Shown one piece after another: positions 13,783 through 15,939 of a stretch of DNA of 15,939 bases. Both the position numbers and the translations under genes were made by a program. The stretch is from DTQF01 sp038874185. GTDB lineage: Archaea > Micrarchaeota > Micrarchaeia > CABMEP01. The stretch spans positions 1-15,939 of the forward strand of contig JAVZCX010000017.1 in NCBI GenBank assembly GCA_038874185.1, in the 5' to 3' direction. The notes under the pieces were generated by a model. The model made no database searches and had not been told where the DNA came from. It saw nothing but the letters and a program-made list of their open reading frames with translations. Position 1 is the first letter of the stretch. Every line of letters starts with the position of its first letter.

Positions 13783-14553
13783 ATGGCATTTCTTCATATC
13801 GCTATAGAGGGAATATCTGGAAGTGGAAAAACAGACCTGGGATCTCTTTTAGAAAAGCCCCCACTTGTATTCTCGTTTACAAGAGGAATTGAATTTCCAG
13901 AAGGAGCGCCAGAAGTTAAATTTTTTAGGGAAAGAGTCGATCAAAATCCTTTTTTGAAGGATTTCTATGAGAGTGGAATGAAAGAATCTTTTGCATATGC
14001 TTCTCAGATGTTTTATCTGAATGCAAGATTTGTAACAAACATGAATATCAAAGCATATCAAGGTATAGCTCTCGAAGACAGGTCAATTTATGGTGATCTT
14101 TTATTTGCCAGAAATCTTCATGAAATGGGAAAACTAAGCAAAGAAGCATTCAATGAGTATTGTAGGCATAGAGAATCTATAATGAAGATATATGGGATTA
14201 AAGAGCCAGATGGAATAATATTTTTAGATATAAATGTTGATACTTGCTTAAACGAAAGGCTAAAAAAGAGAAGGACGGGAGAAGCGTTGGATTATGACTA
14301 CTGGGGAAGATTGATAAATGAATATAGGCAGGAGTTTCGCAGCCTTTCAGAAAAGATACCTACAATATGGATAGATGCAAATACTGATTTCCTTAAGAAT
14401 GAGAACTATGTTAGGAATGTGACAAGAAAAGCAAATAATCTTCTTAAAAGAATAATAGAAAAAAGAAAGAGGGAAGAGAGTATAGTACAGGAAAAGCTTC
14501 CATTAGATGTCAAAAGACCCATTTCTACAGCAGTTCAAAAGCCACTTCTCTGA
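13783..14553 (+). CDS. Deoxynucleoside-kinase-family P-loop kinase, copy 3
   Basis: The most canonical of the three kinases. P-loop GISGSGKT (10-17), FFRERVDQNPFLKDFYE (47-63) with candidate base Glu50 matching the family's EPV..NP..FYE region, QMFYLNARF (75-83), and an intact catalytic EDRSIYGD with Asp99-Arg100-Ser101. GIIFLDINVDTCLNERLKKRR (144-164) gives the product strand and Arg-rich LID. A charged C-terminal extension (about 225-256) goes beyond the typical roughly 210-residue bacterial enzymes. It is clearly more distant from copies 1 and 2 than these are from each other. The ATG at 13783 is preferred over a TTG three codons earlier. Probably a deoxyadenosine/deoxyguanosine-type kinase, but specificity is unproven. 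Confidence 0.87.
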   Translation: MAFLHIAIEGISGSGKTDLGSLLEKPPLVFSFTRGIEFPEGAPEVKFFRERVDQNPFLKDFYESGMKESFAYASQMFYLNARFVTNMNIKAYQGIALEDRSIYGDLLFARNLHEMGKLSKEAFNEYCRHRESIMKIYGIKEPDGIIFLDINVDTCLNERLKKRRTGEALDYDYWGRLINEYRQEFRSLSEKIPTIWIDANTDFLKNENYVRNVTRKANNLLKRIIEKRKREESIVQEKLPLDVKRPISTAVQKPLL

Positions 14554-14609
14554 TTTCATTTATTAATAAATAATATATTAAACTTATTTTGCGTTTAACT
14601 ATTTTATAT

Positions 14610-14623
14610 TGTTTTATAAAACA
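14610..14623. terminator. Palindrome at the convergent kinase/DUF4010 junction
   Basis: TGTTTTATAAAACA (14610-14623) is a perfect 14-bp palindrome that contains the minus-strand stop codon (14614-14616). A second palindrome, ATTTATTAATAAAT, is at 14558-14571. These may mark transcript ends, but such A+T-rich palindromes also arise by chance. Confidence 0.3.
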
Positions 14624-15828
14624 TGTGCTATAAGTAAGTATGCCAAAAGTAAAACAGTTGCAATCAATGAATATTTCAGAGTCTTTTTACCTACCTCTCT
14701 ATTCAGCAAAAATGCAGTTACTGTAGACGTTGCAAAGCTTCCAATTATTGCAGTTGCTATTGAGAGAAGGAGCTCTTTTTGACTTATCGCAGTATATACG
14801 CTTCCCAAGGAAAGCATGGTATATCCACTGCTTATTGTTGAAGCAATGAATGAAACGATTGGTAGGAATTGAGGAAAGTTCTTTGCGCTTAATTGAAATA
14901 GGATCAATGCAGCTATCAAGAAAAGAGTTGCATATGCGCTGTTTATTACAGTTATTGGTTTTTCTATTGTATATTTCTTCTTTTTGGACGTCCTTTCCTT
15001 CAAAACAAGCAAAACAAACATCCCTGCTATAAGCGCGAACAATGGAAGAACCTTATTGATCATGTCATTCATCACTATTACTACCAACAGACTATTTCTA
15101 AGTATGCTTCCAAGCATAGCAGAGATTACGCCTTCGCTGCTTATTCCCTGCTTTGTTTTATTTAATTGATATATGGAATATGTTGAGTTTATTATCCCTC
15201 CAATGAAACCAGTTACACTTACATTTTCTCTTCTAAAAATCCTGTAAGCTAAGAATGCAAAGAAATTCAATAGAGTTACAATCAGAAAGAATGCAAACAC
15301 TAGAAATAGATCCAAGCTTATTCCATAAATCTCAATTGGTTTTTGTGGCAATATTGGAAAGAGGATGAATAGTATTATCCCTATCTGGATTAATTCACTT
15401 ATTTCTTCATCTGTCAAAAGCTCGATTGTTTTTTCTAATTTTTTTCCAATAGCAAGTGTTCCAATAATTAAAAATGCAGATGCAGCGGCTTCCCATACGA
15501 GTCCACTTCCAACCATTAGTCCAGAAAGGAAAAGAATCGGCATTAGATAAGAACTTATTTTATCTGGGCCATTCTTCTTTTCTGCATTTTTCAGCAAATC
15601 ATATGTAAGTGCAAGCACCATTATAAATCCAAGCATTGGAAAGAACTCAGAAAATGGAATTTCAAATAGGATAGACATTGCACTTATACAGCCAAAAATA
15701 GCTGAGAAAGAAAAAGTCTTTATATCTATATAGTTTTTTGTTGTTCTCTTTCTCTCTAATCCAATTAGAGTTCCAATTGCAGCTGCAATGATTAACCTTG
15801 CTATTGCTTCATAAGTGGTTATAAGCAT
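14614..15828 (-). CDS. MgtC/SapB-domain and DUF4010 multi-pass membrane protein
   Basis: Predicted polytopic membrane protein, 404 residues, with about 11-12 hydrophobic segments. The N-terminal part is MgtC-like: ARLIIAAAIGTLIGLERKR (10-28) carries the family's GxxIGLERxR signature after TM1, followed by three more segments to about 140. A charged linker with LLTDEEISELIQIGIILFILFPILP (about 138-162) leads into the DUF4010-type second half, where GFIGGIINSTYSIYQL (about 209-224) is the recognisable stretch. The domain order is common in archaea and bacteria; the function is unknown, with transport or membrane-potential roles proposed for MgtC relatives. The ATG at 15826-15828 is used, not the adjacent TTG, with AGAGGCAG upstream on the minus strand. 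It may be co-transcribed with the gene ending at 15862. Confidence 0.88.
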   Translation of the reverse strand: MLITTYEAIARLIIAAAIGTLIGLERKRTTKNYIDIKTFSFSAIFGCISAMSILFEIPFSEFFPMLGFIMVLALTYDLLKNAEKKNGPDKISSYLMPILFLSGLMVGSGLVWEAAASAFLIIGTLAIGKKLEKTIELLTDEEISELIQIGIILFILFPILPQKPIEIYGISLDLFLVFAFFLIVTLLNFFAFLAYRIFRRENVSVTGFIGGIINSTYSIYQLNKTKQGISSEGVISAMLGSILRNSLLVVIVMNDMINKVLPLFALIAGMFVLLVLKERTSKKKKYTIEKPITVINSAYATLFLIAALILFQLSAKNFPQFLPIVSFIASTISSGYTMLSLGSVYTAISQKELLLSIATAIIGSFATSTVTAFLLNREVGKKTLKYSLIATVLLLAYLLIAHVL

Positions 15829-15861
15829 CAAATCTGCCTCTTAATTTTTCTATGCATCGTA

Positions 15862-15939
15862 TTACTTTTTATTTATTCTTTTAACTATCTCTTGGCAAAG
15901 CTTCTTTGGATCGTCACTATTTTCTAATAGCGTTCCAAT
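15862..15939 (-). CDS. C-terminal 25 residues of an unidentified protein
   Basis: The minus strand is open from the window edge to a TAA at 15862-15864. The tail is charged and helical (ENSDDPKKLCQEIVKRINKK), which reads like a real C-terminus, and it ends 33 bp before the DUF4010 gene start on the same strand. It is too short to identify. Confidence 0.55.
   Translation of the reverse strand: MGTLLENSDDPKKLCQEIVKRINKK

Noticed and set aside
12155..14553. Thymidylate kinases
   Set aside because: The [DE]R[SCI] motif at 99-101 and the FY[PE] region match the deoxynucleoside kinase family; the thymidylate kinase DR[YFW] and DP motifs are absent.
14558..14571. 14-bp palindrome ATTTATTAATAAAT as an operator
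   Set aside because: It is made of A and T only, sits after a stop codon between convergent genes, and is of a kind expected by chance in such DNA.
1..15939. CRISPR array, insertion sequence or prophage
   Set aside because: No regularly spaced repeats, terminal inverted repeats, transposase, integrase or phage structural motifs were seen in any frame.

Overview
The window looks like chromosomal DNA from an A+T-rich archaeon. The evidence is: archaeal box A (TTTAWATA-type) promoters, GGTGAT-type ribosome binding sites, two tRNA genes without an encoded CCA end, an archaeal/eukaryotic-type prolyl-tRNA synthetase, a long archaeal FKBP isomerase, a Form III RuBisCO and a LonB-like AAA+ ATPase. 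A small-genome DPANN-type lineage would fit (Form III RuBisCO, several deoxynucleoside kinases, compact spacing), but that placement is inference; there is no rRNA here to settle it. I see no CRISPR array, transposon, integrase or phage gene.

Layout. Positions 1-279 (minus) hold the N-terminal part of a membrane-anchored protein of unknown function. A plus-strand cluster follows: FKBP peptidyl-prolyl isomerase (404-1117), MscL mechanosensitive channel (1168-1473) and a stomatin-like SPFH protein (1509-2294). Cysteine synthase (2328-3245, minus) converges on it. An orphan CxxC protein (3328-4065, plus) converges on tRNA-Gln(CTG) (4076-4148, minus). Upstream of that tRNA, also on the minus strand, are a 48-residue cysteine-rich gene (4205-4351) and ProRS (4388-5860). 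Divergent from ProRS are the Form III RuBisCO (5960-7243) and a PHP-like metallohydrolase with its own promoter (7340-8884). A LonB-like ATPase lacking a protease domain but carrying a zinc ribbon (9002-10399) and tRNA-Val(GAC) (10507-10579) follow on the plus strand. A COG2509-type FAD oxidoreductase (10622-12004, minus) converges on the tRNA. Then come three consecutive deoxynucleoside-kinase-family genes on the plus strand (12155-12910, 12935-13678, 13783-14553). The window closes on the minus strand with an MgtC/DUF4010 membrane protein (14614-15828) and the C-terminal end of another gene (15862-15939).

How the genes may work together. The most coherent theme is nucleotide metabolism. Archaeal Form III RuBisCO normally works with AMP phosphorylase and ribose-1,5-bisphosphate isomerase to drain nucleoside carbon into glycolysis, while the three P-loop kinases could phosphorylate salvaged deoxynucleosides. 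The two RuBisCO partner enzymes are not in this window. FKBP, MscL and the stomatin form a chaperone/membrane-stress group. Translation genes (ProRS, tRNA-Gln, tRNA-Val) are scattered.

The sequence also suggests two start modes. Some genes have a box A about 25 bp before the ATG and no Shine-Dalgarno (likely leaderless), while others have GGTGAT-like sites. At three of the four convergent junctions there is a short perfect palindrome or hairpin.
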